The position numbers were made by a program, and so were the translations under genes. Below the pieces are notes generated by a model, which had not been told where the DNA came from, searched no databases, and saw nothing but the letters and a program-made list of their open reading frames with translations. Of a stretch of 64,000 nucleotides of DNA, positions 13,301 to 27,233 are shown piece by piece. Source of the DNA: Gymnogyps californianus (Eukaryota > Chordata > Aves > Accipitriformes > Cathartidae); NCBI RefSeq assembly GCF_018139145.2, contig NC_059478.1, positions 8,618,001-8,682,000 on the forward strand, read 5' to 3'. Positions within the stretch are counted from its first letter, which is position 1, and every line of letters starts with the position of its first letter.

Positions 13301-16300
13301 GCCATGTCCCTCACTAAATGACTGTAGGTATTTCAGATGCTTGTGTGTTTGGGTTGTTGCTCCATTTCCACTCCTTTTTTAAGGAGTTGAGTGGTAGTAG
13401 TGGTGTTGCCCGTAGTGTGGCAAGCTGAGGACGAGGCAGCACGTATCCTGTGCTTGCAGTAGCCACTAATACTGCTGTCCAGTAAATATGAATTGAACTT
13501 GTGCTGACAGTATATCTTTAATACCTTTGTCGATCCGTGAAAGACATTAATTGTAAATACCTGGTTCATGTATACTGCTAGGTGTATTGAACCTCATAAT
13601 TCTTATAGCCACAGAAACAACTGTTTCAGTTTTGCATTTCTGGTAGTGAAAATATTGTGCTGGTAAGGCTTTCTCTGTTGAAACTGTATCTGCTCTGTAA
13701 CTAAACATTTCATTAGGTGACAGCTGCTGTGAGTGATGCTGTTTTTTGAACAGCCAGAAGGCAATGGGACCTGGGCTCTGCCAGGTGAGATTGCTTGACT
13801 TGAGGCTGAAACCAGTGTAGCCTCTCCAGCCTCCTCTTTCACAAGAATGTAGACCAGGAGGGATTGTAGTATCCAAAATGTAAAGTGATCGACAGTTTCA
13901 GGACCAAGCTGCTGAATAATTTGAAAACTGGAGCTTACTGAAAGAAACTGGCCCAAAGTTGGATTGGAAACCCCGAGTATGAGGAGGCATATATTTCCCG
14001 TAAGAGAAGTCATAAAGTAAGCAGGTCATCATAAGTTTATGCACTCTCTTGATGCTCATCTTTAATTCAGGGCAGCAGCTTTGTGGATAGGGCAGAAGAA
14101 ATATTTGCAACTGTGAAGTTACTTCTTTATCACATGTCTGGAAATGTGAATTGCACCCAACAGCCGTAGTGAGTGTGGGAAGAGGAAGGCTTCAGCCTCC
14201 CTCATGTCCTGAGTACATCTGTAGGCTAACACAGTACGCAGTGTGTAAGACTTTCTGGAGGTAAGGTAGGGAGTATTCAGCAAGGTCAGTCCTCAGAAAG
14301 CGCTTGTAGCTTGAAAGGCAAATGTAAGTTGGGAAGGATAAAAATACTTTTGGGCATTTTTGCAACTTGATCACCTAAAAGCCCATAAGGTTATTAGGTA
14401 GCTCAGACATGTCTAATCTTATAAATATATGACCTCTAGACAGTGTGTGTTCTTTCTTTTGTGGTACCCCTCCTGATTTTCTTTTCCATGGACTGATGTA
14501 GACTTAATCAACAGCTGACATGAAGAGGGCAGAGGGGGAAGCTATTTTGCAATAATGTCTTAAAGGCATATGAGAGCAAAAAGAAAGTCTGTTATGTTTA
14601 TTGCTAATTGAGAACAATTATTTTACTGCCTTTGTGGGAAATTTCCGTCTTCTGTGGTCTGTAGGCTGTCATTCTAGTTTTAGCTGCTGTACTGTTGCAA
14701 GTTTGCTTGTGTCTGTGTGTTCTAGCAGTTCAGTACCTGTGTGATACAGCATTGCTTTCTAGTAAGTTATGCATATTCTCAACTTCAGGAAAAAAATGTT
14801 ATGGGATATAAAGGCTTTTTGGGTAGATTTATGTATGCAGGTACTTTTGCTCTGTAACAGTGTAGGCAAGAGGAAGAAATATATCTTGAGTTTGAGTCAG
14901 AAGGTGGTGATGTGTGTGATGGTCCTTACTGTCTTGTGGTATTGCCACACTCCTCAGTCATTGTTTTAGTCTGATCACAGATAATTCTGTAATGTGCATG
15001 AGTGATGCTGTTAATTACGATCGTGATGTGGCTGCATGGCTGATTAATTTGGGGATTGTGAGTTTAAGCTGCAAGCTGTTGTGAAGGCATGGGATTGAAT
15101 CTCTACCCTTTGTTCAGGCAGTTGGGTGGTAAGGGGTGAGCTTCGTGTGTTTTATGGTGGTTGCTCTTTATAAGGAGACATGCTGTGCTTACGGGATGCA
15201 GAGTGGATAGGCTAGTCCTTTTCTTCAATCATGTAAGTAGGAAAGCCAATAAATTAGCAAGGATAGACAGTCTGTTGTGTTTGAAGGGTCTGACTTGTTG
15301 TTTTGCTTACTATCAGGCTCTACTTTTCTGTCCCTAGACCTTATTTTTTGTTTTAGTGGACTCTTTCCTTCCTGTTCTGTGGCAGGAGACGAGATGCCTA
15401 TCTTCCTGTTGTTTAGAGGGTTGTTAATTTTGTCTCTTTCCCCATCCTCTCTTTCAGCCCAGGGCACAGAGACTCTGGCAGTTGTGCACATACAGGATGT
15501 CTCCCATTGACGACTGGATTGTTGGGAGCCTGTAGAGGGTTTCTATTATCCGATGTGTATGTGCGTGTGTGCAGTTGTAGCTACTGTCCTGAAAGCAAAC
15601 TGAGGATAGTATTAGTTGGGTAGGCAGTATGAGAAGGATGCACTTCCCCGGCATGGGAGGCAGCTGGAGATGAAGGGGAAGCGCTGCTCAAGGGGAAAGG
15701 AGGTGTTTTGGAGCGTAGGGGTCAATGGAGCATGGTGCTGTGCCTCCTTTAAACCCAGTGTGCAGGAAACCAGCCTTCATGGGTTTTGTTCCTTGTGGAA
15801 CAATTTTAGAGGAGTGCTCTCACCTGCTAAAACATCAGTTTGGAGAGTGGTTTGTTGAACTTAAAATTTCCTTGTACGTGTGGAACAGTGAGTAACTCGA
15901 GCATTTCTCTGTGCAGGATAGCATTTTAATTTTAGGTAAGTATTTAAAATCTCTATGAAAAATGCAAATTACTCCCCTCTGATTTGCTCACATTCTGTTT
16001 TATGTGATTTGGAGTGCGCTCTGCATTACTTGCAGAGAGGAAGAAACCCTTTTCCAGGTAATTTGAGTAATGGGAAATAGGTCTCCATTAGTTGCATAGC
16101 TACTGGTGAAATGCTTAGCATGGTTGTGGGATTAGTCTAAAACATGGATGAGATGTACTGGGCTGTGCATTTGCGACATGATGAAGTCATCAAGCACTGG
16201 TCTGAGTATGCACCTCTACACCGTGTCATGTGTCAGCTCTTGAAGCATCCCGTGAGACAGCTTCAGTTCTGCCATTCTGCCAGCTGTGTGCAGTTGGCTG

Positions 16301-19300
16301 TTTTGTGTGAGGTTCATTTGCAGTTACTGATCACAGAGTGTGGGTTTGGGGATGTTCCTGCTGCTGAATAAAACAATGTTTTGGGGGTTTTATTATTCAA
16401 AACTGTTGGATACCATTGTGAGCTGTTCTTTGGTAAACCATTCATCTGTGATAAACTTTCTTTAAATCCATGCCAGACTTTACAATCAATAAACTGTAGT
16501 TACCTGAAAAATTGAGTTAATGTTCACTTGAGGTAGAAGACATGTCTATGAGAATATGTGCACATATGTGCACACAAGAAAGCTGTTAGAAAAATGATGT
16601 GAACTATGAACATTTGTAATGGTCACCTGAAACCCATGGAATTAAAGACAGGGTTATATTTTCAAGACAGAGATTGACATTTCCTTGAGTTGTCATTTCT
16701 AATTTTCAGTCACAGTGTTCACAAATGTAAGATTTTTGCATTGGCCTCAGCCAAACTACCTGAAGTGAGGGGTAGCTGGTTGTCTTGGGAGTAATGAGAG
16801 GGGTGGAGGGAAAGGACTCGTCCTTTCTTCAGGTGGTGGAACCTTGAGTTGAGAGGTGGCCAGTGAGCTTGGAGGCACCTCAAAGCTTCCATGTCCTCCA
16901 CTGCAGTGCCCTTGTAGGGCATGGGTGGTTCTGCTGTGGGAGAAAAGATTTCTCTTTACTCTGCTGATCTGTAAATTGCTTAATGCCTGTCATTGTTATG
17001 TCAGTCAGCAGTTGTTATTGCTGAAGCTGCCAAATATCTATTTGGTTTTGTGACTCCTGGTAGAGTTGGTCATAGTAATGTTGAGCCTGCTGTTTCCCAT
17101 TGGGTGTGCTGCACCGAGCGGGTGCTTGGGAGTGGAAATTTAGGATCTGGTTACTTGGGTGCTTTAACCATTTCTGGGAACTTTGTTTTTCTACAAACCA
17201 GATGTCCAATCTGAATTCCTTAGATGAGATCAATTCTCCAGTCTAAAGCTTGCAGGGAAGTGACATTCAAGAGGAACTGACTCTTGCGGTTGGAAGAAAG
17301 TTTTGGAGTTGCTCAGATGAGTGTTTGTGTGAAGATAGCTGATGATCAGTCTGAGAGGTCTGGAGCACAGAATGCACACAAATAGAAAAAATTGCGTGTA
17401 GTGTTCCTATGCTTTATTAGCCCTGGTTACACTATGTATGGTTAGGTAACCCAAGATGTGCACTGTTTGAGTATTGGCGTTGCAACCTCGTCACTCATCA
17501 CTTCAACCAAGACTGTATTGAGACTTCATTGTCAAGGTGTCTTTGCAACTCGTGGCATATGACACATTTTTTGGAAAGACAAGAGCTTGGAAACAATTTT
17601 TTTTTTTTTTTAAATTGTCACTCTTAGGTTTGTAACCCCTGGGATCCTTGGCTTGTGACCGCTCTCCTAAGGCAGCCCAGCCCTGTTGCAGGGACATGAG
17701 GGCACTTGAGTTGTTTGCAGGTAGTGCAAGCTGCAGTTCCTGCTGGGTCATTTGCCCAGCTTGTGTCTCGCGTAGCAAGTAGCTTGGCCTCTTAACTCCA
17801 GGGAGACCTACGGATAACGTGAGCTGTAAGCAGGAGTCAGAAAAAAAATCGGTGTCTGGAGCTTGAGTGGTGTTACACGGGGATTTGGAAGGGCTGCTGT
17901 AGGACGTGATGGGTGAATGCTCTGGTGTCTCCCTGGCCACCCTGGAGATAAGAGGGAATCGTTAACTCTCATGGTGCAGCTTTTGCAGGAGCAGAGGCCC
18001 TTGGGGGTGTCTTCCTTCCTCTGGGCTGGGGAGGAGGTAACAGTATCTCTGATACCGCCTGCCCTTTTAACAAGCATTGCAGGGAGATTGAGGCTAACAG
18101 CTTCAGTAGTTGTCTCTATTTACAAAAGGCTAGCACCGCTAAACACCCATTCATCGTTGGAGCGTCATGCTAATGTGTTCATTGCAGAAGATTACCCGAG
18201 TTGTGCCCAGGGGCTACGGGTGTTTTGCTCCAAACACAAATGGGCTGGGAAATCTGGAGGGAAGTCGTTTTAAATTTAGTAGATAGTCTTGGAAGGAATC
18301 GTTGTTAGATCTGCATGCAAGGTCAGCACCCGAGGGTGGGTGGCTGCGGCGGGGAGGTGAATTCAGCCCTCTCTTTGCCTCATTTAAGGCTTAGGGTTTG
18401 GCTTCTGGAGTATTGGGAGATAAAGGCTAAGTCCGTTCAGGACTGTTGAGCTTCTGTTTCCTTACCTGTAAAAAGGAGTGTTTAAGCTTGGAGCTCAGTA
18501 ATACCAAATAATTTATATGGCACTCCTTGATGCTTCTCTGATTTTTTTTTGAAGGTACTACCTTGGGTAAAGAACTACTTTTCTTCCTGTAACTCAAGAT
18601 GTTTATCCTGCTTGAAAATACACGTATTACTGACCTGTTTGGCTTACTATATGGAGTTTTGTTGAGGGTGTTCTAGGATAATATAGGTGTAAAAGACCAG
18701 GAAGTAGAGAAAAAGATAAGAGAGAAAGAAAGAATGAAACTATTTGTATTCTAAGTAAATGGGCAGTATGTGTAAGCTGAGCTGGAGGGGAAGAGGAAAG
18801 ATCACATGTTGCCAGTGACAGGTGGCTGGATTTTGAGAAGAAGAAGAAGAAGCAAGTAAAGACAACAGTGTGATCAAAGTGGAAATAATCTGATCAGAGA
18901 GAGAAGGAAGATCATATGCTTTGCTTTCCAGGCTGACAGTAGAGCCCCATTCCCCCCCCCCCTCCCCCCCCCCCCCCCAAAGTGAGTTTGCTGCCTTCAG
19001 GTTGCACTAATTTATGTTCCTTATACTGGCATGGATTTTGTATTTCCTCACTTAAAATCGTGGATTTAGTAGGAACATTTGAAATACTGCTTGTGCCAAT
19101 AAATAAATTTGGTATGGTGTCTCTAACAGGTGTACATGTGAGGTTTTGATTCGACTTTTAGCAGTTCATGTGTTAAAGAGTCTTTTTTCTTTTTGTCAGA
19201 TTATGTCTACTTCGAAAATTCTTCAAGTAACCCATATTTGATACGAAGAATAGAAGAGCTCAATAAGGTAAACATTTTTCCATCAAGTCTTTGAAGTTAA

Positions 19301-22300
19301 TCGAATTTATGATCTGTTTGATTTGATTAAAATCAAAACAATTCTTTAGCAGTTCTCTGGTAATTAGAAGCTTAAAAATACTTTTGTTCTGATAATTTTC
19401 TGGAATGCTTTGAGACCTGCTAGATTGTTCTCCTTTGGCATGAAAGGACTGAGTGTCAACGGTAGGTCATTCTCAAGGTGATTATGCCCACCTGTAGGGC
19501 AGGAGATTTCTGCAGTTCTTCAATTCCGTGCCAGGTTCATGCAATGCGAAGATAATACAACAGTTTGCGTAGAGGATGGAGAGCTTTGTACTTTGATCTT
19601 TCTTGAGGGAGACTCTTACTCAACAGGAAGGTTTGGAGCTATTATCTGCTTCCTCAGACTTTGTCTTTGCTGGTGGTCCTTTGGGCCAGTTTATTATTTC
19701 ATCTGCCATATCTCCCTTTCATTGGATCTAAAAGGGAAGCGTGGTAGCTTGTACGTGGGAAGCCAGATGAAGTCCTCGATGCTGAAATTTTACCTAGTTG
19801 AGGAGGGAATACTGTTTGGAAGCAGTTAGCTGTGTCCTAAACATGCCACTTTCTCAGGTTTAATACCAGCATGTCCATTGCAGCCCATACGGAAGGAATG
19901 TAACATTGGTGGTTGGGATTTGAATTTAAATTAACGGACTAAAATTAGGTCTTTTTCCTCAGCCACCAGTGATGGAAAAACATGTCCTTCTAAAACAGTT
20001 ACTTGGAAGAAAAGATTTATCAATATGATGACAAATAAAGAATCTGAAGGCTAGGACATCCTTGTAAACCCTTCTTTTTAGTGGAGGTCTTTTGCAGAAA
20101 TACTTTGTCTCTCTTCCATTAATGAAACAAGAGCAAGTTCTTAAAATCTTCCCAGTTCTTAAGTTCTTCCATAGTCATGAGGTATCAATAGCTGTATTCC
20201 ATCAGTTGCAGGGTGCAGATTTGTTGATCACTTTCTAGGAAAGTGTTGTTTTCCCCTCTTCTTTTCCCCCTTCATTTTTCCTCCCCCTTTGAAAAAAGAA
20301 CTTTCAGCCGGGATCTCTCATCTTGGTGCAACTCTTGCTTGAGCTGTAATTTCTCTGACCTGTTCTTTGAAATGGGTCTTTCAGGTTGAAATGAATCGTA
20401 TATCTTGTGTTGCCTTTTTTCACTGAGTGTAAATGAAGCCTGGGCAATTAAATGAAGTAGAGAATTCTACATTGTAGGTGTCTGTGTTTTAACAAGATGG
20501 CTCCTGCCTTTGTATTTTAGTTCCTCAAAATTTAAAAGTTCTGAATTATTTAACAGAAAAGGATAGAAATTCTGCAGGCTCTGTACCAAAAACTGGTAGG
20601 CTGCAAGGGGAAATACTTGTGCATGTACATATTGTCTGATTTTTTTTTCCTTTGTGTTAGGAAAACTGGTATTACAAAAGATGAAACTTTTCCTCCATTC
20701 ACATCTTAGCAACAAGCATGTATATCAGTTTTTTGTTTTGTTTTGTGGTGGGCAGATTGCTGGTCCACTGCCTTTTTTGGAGACTTCCCAGAGGGGAATT
20801 TGTATCTTAGTCTTCTAGTTTCTTAAACTGTGTGCCATCATTGTGGTTTTCAAGGACTCTTCAGTAGTAGGATAGAACTCTTTTAAGTTACATTTTCATT
20901 ATTTTTTGGTTTAGAGACAGTAGATTGGCTGGGGCTGTTACAAACCAGTAGGTGTATTTCCCCTAGAGTTTGTATAAAGCCAGTTTCACAATTTGGCAGG
21001 TGCCATCTTAGAAGTGATTGATCACCTATCTCATTTTAAGAGTTTTAAGAAAAAAAATCCCAAACCTTTCAAAAATTCAGGCTTTTTTGTGTGTTTTCAC
21101 TGGTGTAGAGTTTATTGTCTGGTGCAGCTTCCTTGGTTCTCCTTTTGGAATGATTTTTTTGTGATCGTCCTTGTTTAGCTCACCAGTGCTGTCAGAGAAA
21201 GAAAACCTTATGTGATTTCTTTTGTGAAAGTAATAATGGCTGGGTTCTTTCTTGCTTTCCTACTGCCCTACAGAGTTTGGAGAACAGCCTAAACCTGAAT
21301 TCTGTTGTTATATTTCACAGTTATTTTTATTAGGATTTTAAAGATGCTTTTGAATTCTACTTAATGTAGGCATGACCTGAAAAGTAGCAAGTGGCTTGTT
21401 AATATGTTGTAACTGCAGGTAAGTGTTTTTTTTCACCCCTTGAAACATCTGTAACTGCTGAAAATGGTGATCCTGCAGAAACAATTGGGAGGCAAGGGCC
21501 AAACTCCGTTTCCCTACCCTGGAATGGATCACACCGGAGTTTGTGTGTTAGATAACGTGTGTGCAGCTGGAGGGTGCTAAAAGGTGATGCTGTGTAGCTC
21601 TTGTGCAAAATTTCAAATTATTTATGAAGGTTCTAGTTTGGTGCATACAGTTCAGTTCTTGACTTGTGCTCAATTTTTTTTCTTTTTTCCTGTTTCAGAC
21701 TGCCAATGGAAATGTGGAAGCAAAGGTGGTATGTTTCTACAGAAGAAGAGACATATCGAGTACACTTATTGTATTGGCAGACAAACATGCAAGTAAGCTT
21801 GTTTGTGTTCAGATTGCTTCTACACAAAATTGCCAAACTTGGATAGAACTTTGATACTGGAATTACAAGTATCAGTATTATTATTCTTAAATGTCCTTTT
21901 TCTGTACTCATCTTCAGCAATTTGCATTACTTGTTTGGCTGACTTTTCTCTCTTTCTCCCCCCCCCCCCCCCTTTTTCCCCCCCTTTCCTTAAACCTTTT
22001 AAAACCTCATTTGGTGTATGGTTTGATTATGGTGGGGTCAGGACAGAAGTTTTCAGTTAGGGCTGAATAAAGACATCTTACTTGCTTTACAGAAGTGAAT
22101 TTCTTAATTTTTGGGATGAGAGGAAGTATTCTCCCTGTCTCATTACTTATCATGAATTATTTGGTTTGGTTAGTAGATTAAAAAAAAACCCTCAAACTTT
22201 CTTTATGAGTAAATGAAATAGTCTGATCATAGGAAGCAGACTTGAAACGTGGCCAGCTTGAAACTTGGCTAACAGGAATTCTCTTTAACTTTCAATATTA

Positions 22301-25300
22301 GTAATATTTTTTGTAGTGACATAGCTTCATCTGAACGTGCTCAGCAAATACACTTTAAAAGCACTGAATTTTAGGACATCCTATCACTATTTTGACTATT
22401 TCGAGTCCTTTTGTTAGGGAAAAAAACAGTGTCTATGCTGAGAGGAGACTTGAAAACTATAACTTTTTTTTGAGTACTGTAGTTACTTTCTGGTTAAAAA
22501 AAGAAGCATGAAACTAAACTATCATAAAATTCAGGGGATTGTTCATGCTATCTTACATCGGCCTCCATTGCATGTATGCATTGTGTAACTAATTTCTTGA
22601 TTTGTATTATTTTACAGAATGTTGTGTTAACTTATATTGGCATTTACTCCTCTCCCAAGGACATCAGAGGCATGTGAGATACCTAGCTGAGTAGATATGG
22701 AAGCTTATTTCTAAACAAAAATTTAGTGTTACAGTTCTCTCTCAATTATAGAAACAGTTTTAAAATGCTAAAAGTGCATACAAAAAATAGTTATGTGTCA
22801 GTATAGATTAGATGTTTGCCTATATAAATCTGTAAGGCAAGATACTGCAAAAAAATCCAGATGGTTTAAAAAAAAAAAAAACAAAACCCAAAAAACAAAC
22901 CAACCCCCCCCCCCAAATAGCTGAGAAGCTACTGTAGAGCTGTACATTCTAAACTCGAAAGGAGGTGACCATGGTGCACTAGCTGGCTCTCAAGGGGAAT
23001 ATCCATCTCCGGGGGAGAAATAGTGCAACATATTAGTTACAGGACGTTGGGCACTTTATCTGGGGTGCTTCCAGCCTGTTTGACTCCATTCTAGTTGCCA
23101 GTGAGGATTAGATTTATGTTCATTACACCTTCCTCTGCCAGTTCAGCATCCGTCTTGTCCCATGCTTGCAAGGTGATGGACGCAGTACTAACAAAACAGA
23201 CAGTTACCAAACCAGACATGTTGAAAGGGAGAAAAAGACTAAGCAGGTGGAGTTACTAAACTGTTTTTACTTGTGAACAATGGAGTATGTGAGATGTCGC
23301 TGTTCAGATTGCTTAACATTTAGCAAAAAGCATGGACAGCCATATCAATCCTTGTAATTCAAGGCACATACATAAATGAAAAAGAAGCAATCAGATCTGG
23401 GCATGTCAAAATTATGATTTAGCTGCCAAGCATCATTGTCTTTTAATGTGCTTCTTGGTGTATATATGAATAGACTGTGATGTATGTGTAATACAGATGT
23501 ATGTAGTTGTACTGTATGGGGATTGACTAAATCAGACATTTTAACAATGAATATAATGTCTTGCTGTGTTCTCAGTGCTGTAGTGCCATGGGGGGAAACA
23601 TGCAGCAAAACTGGCCCCTTATTGATAAATTTGAGTATTTTCTGTTGTAGATTCAAGTCCAAATAAGTCCCTCCATTGCAACCATACCTTGGAAAAAAGG
23701 TCATGTGGCATTGAGATGAGATTTGGCTGTGTTGTGGAATTGTGGTAGCAGGCAAAGCTTTTTTGATATCTCTTCAGCAGTACTCATTTTATCTGAGAAT
23801 ACTGAAGCTTAATAGGAGCTTCACCGTAAACAACATGACTATTGATTCCTTCATCTGTGTCTCACTTCACAAGATTTAGTAAAGGAAGCAGGTAGGAATG
23901 ATTCAAAGAAACGCATGTCTGAGGCAGAAAATGAAAAATATTTGAACCCATATAAATGCTCTTTGAACCTGCAAAGGCTGATTTCTTTTTGTGATAAGAA
24001 ATTTAAGATTTTTTTTTTTAATGCAAACAAATAATTCATTGTTCATATTCACATGTGTTTGAAAGACAGGAAAATTCTTCTGTAGCATAATCCTATTAAT
24101 AGAGCCACCAGAGACAACTGAGGCTGTCTCTTGGTGTAAATTTCATTAGTAACTAACATTTTTTCCAGTATGTTTCTTTCTGGTGCAGAATGAAATTGCT
24201 ACTAAATGACTTCCATTTATGTAGATAGATGTGCTGTTGTGTGGCTTCCGTTCTTCTTAAGGAGGGAGAAGAGAGTAAAATTAAGCTTCTGGACAGCCAT
24301 TCTTTACTCTGAAAAAAATAATATCTACATCCTGCACGATATAATGAAATTAAATTTTGTGGATGTTAAGATTCTAGTACAGATACTGAATGCTGTCACT
24401 GACTTTGAGTTCATTTCCATAAAGTCTCCTGTTGCCTCATTTTGATGCATTTGCAGTAGATGTACGTATCTGCATCGCTGATCTTTTAACTGCCTTTGTT
24501 CAGCTGATTAATGGAGCTTTCTGACTGCAGACATTTCTGGATTCACAGTCTTCTGATTAAGATGCCTTTATTTTAGACCTACTGTTGAGATCAATGCAGT
24601 GAGAGAGCCAAGTAATGGGAAGATATGGCCAGAACATGAATGGAAAAAGTATATGTATATTTTGTAATATTTTTTTCTCTTCCAATAAAGGAAGGAAAAA
24701 GATGTGATTCTGAAATGAATGTTGCAAAGTTTAAAGAAAAAACAAAAAAGCTTACGCTTTAGCTTGTATAATCCATCAGATATCTGAAACAGACAAGTCT
24801 GAGATATGTTGTCTTTTCTCATAACTCTTTATAAAGAGAAATGAGTTGGAAGCACCTTATTCTGTGATTGGTGACTGTAAATTAGTACCTGATGTATGCA
24901 ACCTGATTCTTGGATTTGATCTGTGATCTTACTATTTTTATCATATGATATAAAGCTTGTCTGGGCTGTCCTATAAATCTTTCAGCCTTATAATGGCTTC
25001 CATACATTGTGAGCACTTTTTATTCATAAGCCTCTTTAGTCACCTCACAAATTATTCTAGGGAATTTCTTCACCTGTTTCTGAAATGAACCTGCTTCACC
25101 AGTAGGACACTATTTAATGTTCTTGCCCAGACAGAGACTTTGTAGTGGTTTAAGATATTGTATGCAAACACGATTGCAGGCAGAACTTGGTGGAAGAGAA
25201 GTGAGAAAGATAGTTTAGTCCTCAAGCTACTGTTGGATGCTGTGACTATATATTTTCTCTCTATATAGTTTCTATATAATGTCTTACATGGTTTCTTACA

Positions 25301-27184
25301 TAATGGAGTAAATACTTCCAACAGCAGGAGTACAACCTCCTATCCTCCCTTCTAACGATCCATCCCCAGCCATCTCCAGATACTTGTGATCTGTCTTATG
25401 ACCACAGTTTTCACTTTATTAAACATGTTTATCCTGATTTGTAAAACAATGAGTGACTAGTTGGTAGTGGTTGGAGAACTGAGTAGTTAGTGCCTGCAGG
25501 TTTGGCAGGTTTATGGTTAGTTTTCAGCAGCTGATGTTTGGGTGCCAGGCACACATGGCAGCATGGTTTTGTAAGTGCCAAAGCTTCTAAAAATAAATGT
25601 CTTGCAGCGGTGAGGTGTCATTGCTCAGTCAGTCCATGAGTTGCCTGAGACCTGCGTGCCTAAACAGGTAGGGGGTCTGTTGAGTTTTTGGTTTGGTTTT
25701 TTGGGGTTTGTCTTTGTTTTTTGTTTTTTTTATTTAATTTTAGATAACACCAGTCTAAATACGGTTTGACAATAGCTTCACAAATGAGTTCTTTTTATTT
25801 ATTTCTTCCATTTTATTCCCCTTCTCCTTCATTTTTTCCCAAGACCACAGATGCAGATTTAAGAGGAGTCAAATTCATTAATCCACTAATGACACTTTGA
25901 CTCTGTTGTTACTGAGAGGAGGAAACTGTTTTTTCTCTTCTGGGTGTGGTGCAGTGAGGAAAGATATGCTAAGTGTCCAAAATAGTGTCTGTTTGTTCTG
26001 TATGCTACCTGTAACAGTGGCCATGGCTGCAAAAGATGATCACAAGGAGTTTTTGGAAGGGATCATAGTGGGATGTCTTGATAATGTAGCAAACTCCTTC
26101 GGAAGTGTCAAGGTATAAGGATTTCTATTTTTTTAAAACTTTCACCCTGTTTTCTATAGCTATGAATCAGTATCTGGTTTTTGGTAGAGAGAAAATTAAT
26201 AAGGCTGAGGCTTAATATAGACCATTTGAAACTGGACCTGGGAGAAGGAATGTGGTGTTGTATTGTTCATTTCTTCAAATGTAACACTTCTATAATGTCC
26301 TTCCAAGCTGTTTAGTTGAGCTATTAAAGCACGAAGAGTTTAAGCTTCCTTCGCTACCGAAGGAGCTGTTGTGCAGGTCACTAGCACTGGCTTTACTGTG
26401 TTTCCCAATGTTTTGACCCCACTTTTTTTCTTTTTTTCTTTACATTTTTTTTGTTAGTGATAACCATGCTGACTAATTCTTCTGTTCCTACAGGCTGTCT
26501 GCTAAGCTGGACAACCTACTGTGGTCTCTAAACCTAATTTCTGTATCTTGTTTCCCTTTGTGCATTTCCGAATTCTGCCATGTAGCTACTTGCACAACAC
26601 CTAGAATGCAGAGAAGGGCTGGTGCTTTCGACCTCTGATGTTGTAGAGCGCCCAATCTGATCTATAGCAAATTGCTATTCTTTCTAGTGTCTAGCAAATA
26701 TTGATGTTTAATTTCGCATCTCACACACCCAGTCATTTTAAATTACACTTACTGCCTCTTAGGTTTCTCCTGCCACCTCAAAGTTTACTCTTTCTAATTA
26801 TTTTTCCCCGTATATGTTCGCTTTCACATGAGTCTTGCTGTTTGTGTCCAATCTGCCTGTCTCTTGTTCCCAGTGTAAGTCGTCTTCAGGCTTTGTTAAT
26901 GTGCTATTAATGATACTGTCATTGAATATCAAATAATACTTAATCTAATACACTCCTTGCAGCATTCCACTGGCTACTTCTGCATAGCTGATGTATTACT
27001 GTTTGTATTAAGACTAAATGTTTAGTTTTAAATCTGCACGAGCACATCTATCAAGCAGAGAGATTAATTTTTAAGTAAGGCTTTATGGGAGCATTGAAGT
27101 CCCAATATACTGCACCTACTGTGTTCCCATACCACTTATTCTGCAGTACTGTAAAAAATGCAGGCAAGTCTTTCTGAAAAGATT

Positions 27185-27233
<49 letters not shown>

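Larger units (their letters stand above)
133..19199 (+). other. MTA1 intron 1 (19 kb)
   Basis: The donor is gtaagc and the acceptor is tttttctttttgtcag. No exon of any recognised gene is seen inside. It contains the rest of the CpG island, a poly-T tract (1326-1358), a long antisense CR1 copy (about 1660-2945), small tandem duplications near 4.3 and 5.1 kb, a MIR-like fragment near 5.3 kb, a GC-rich patch near 6.2-6.3 kb and a C-tract at 18952-18978. Open frames in this interval are short, mostly overlap on both strands and resemble no family. Enhancers in this interval would not be detectable by eye. Confidence 0.9.

Noticed and set aside
13547..14013. Two overlapping antisense open frames of 109 and 136 codons in intron 1
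   Set aside because: They use different frames over the same bases and look compositional. No family similarity seen.
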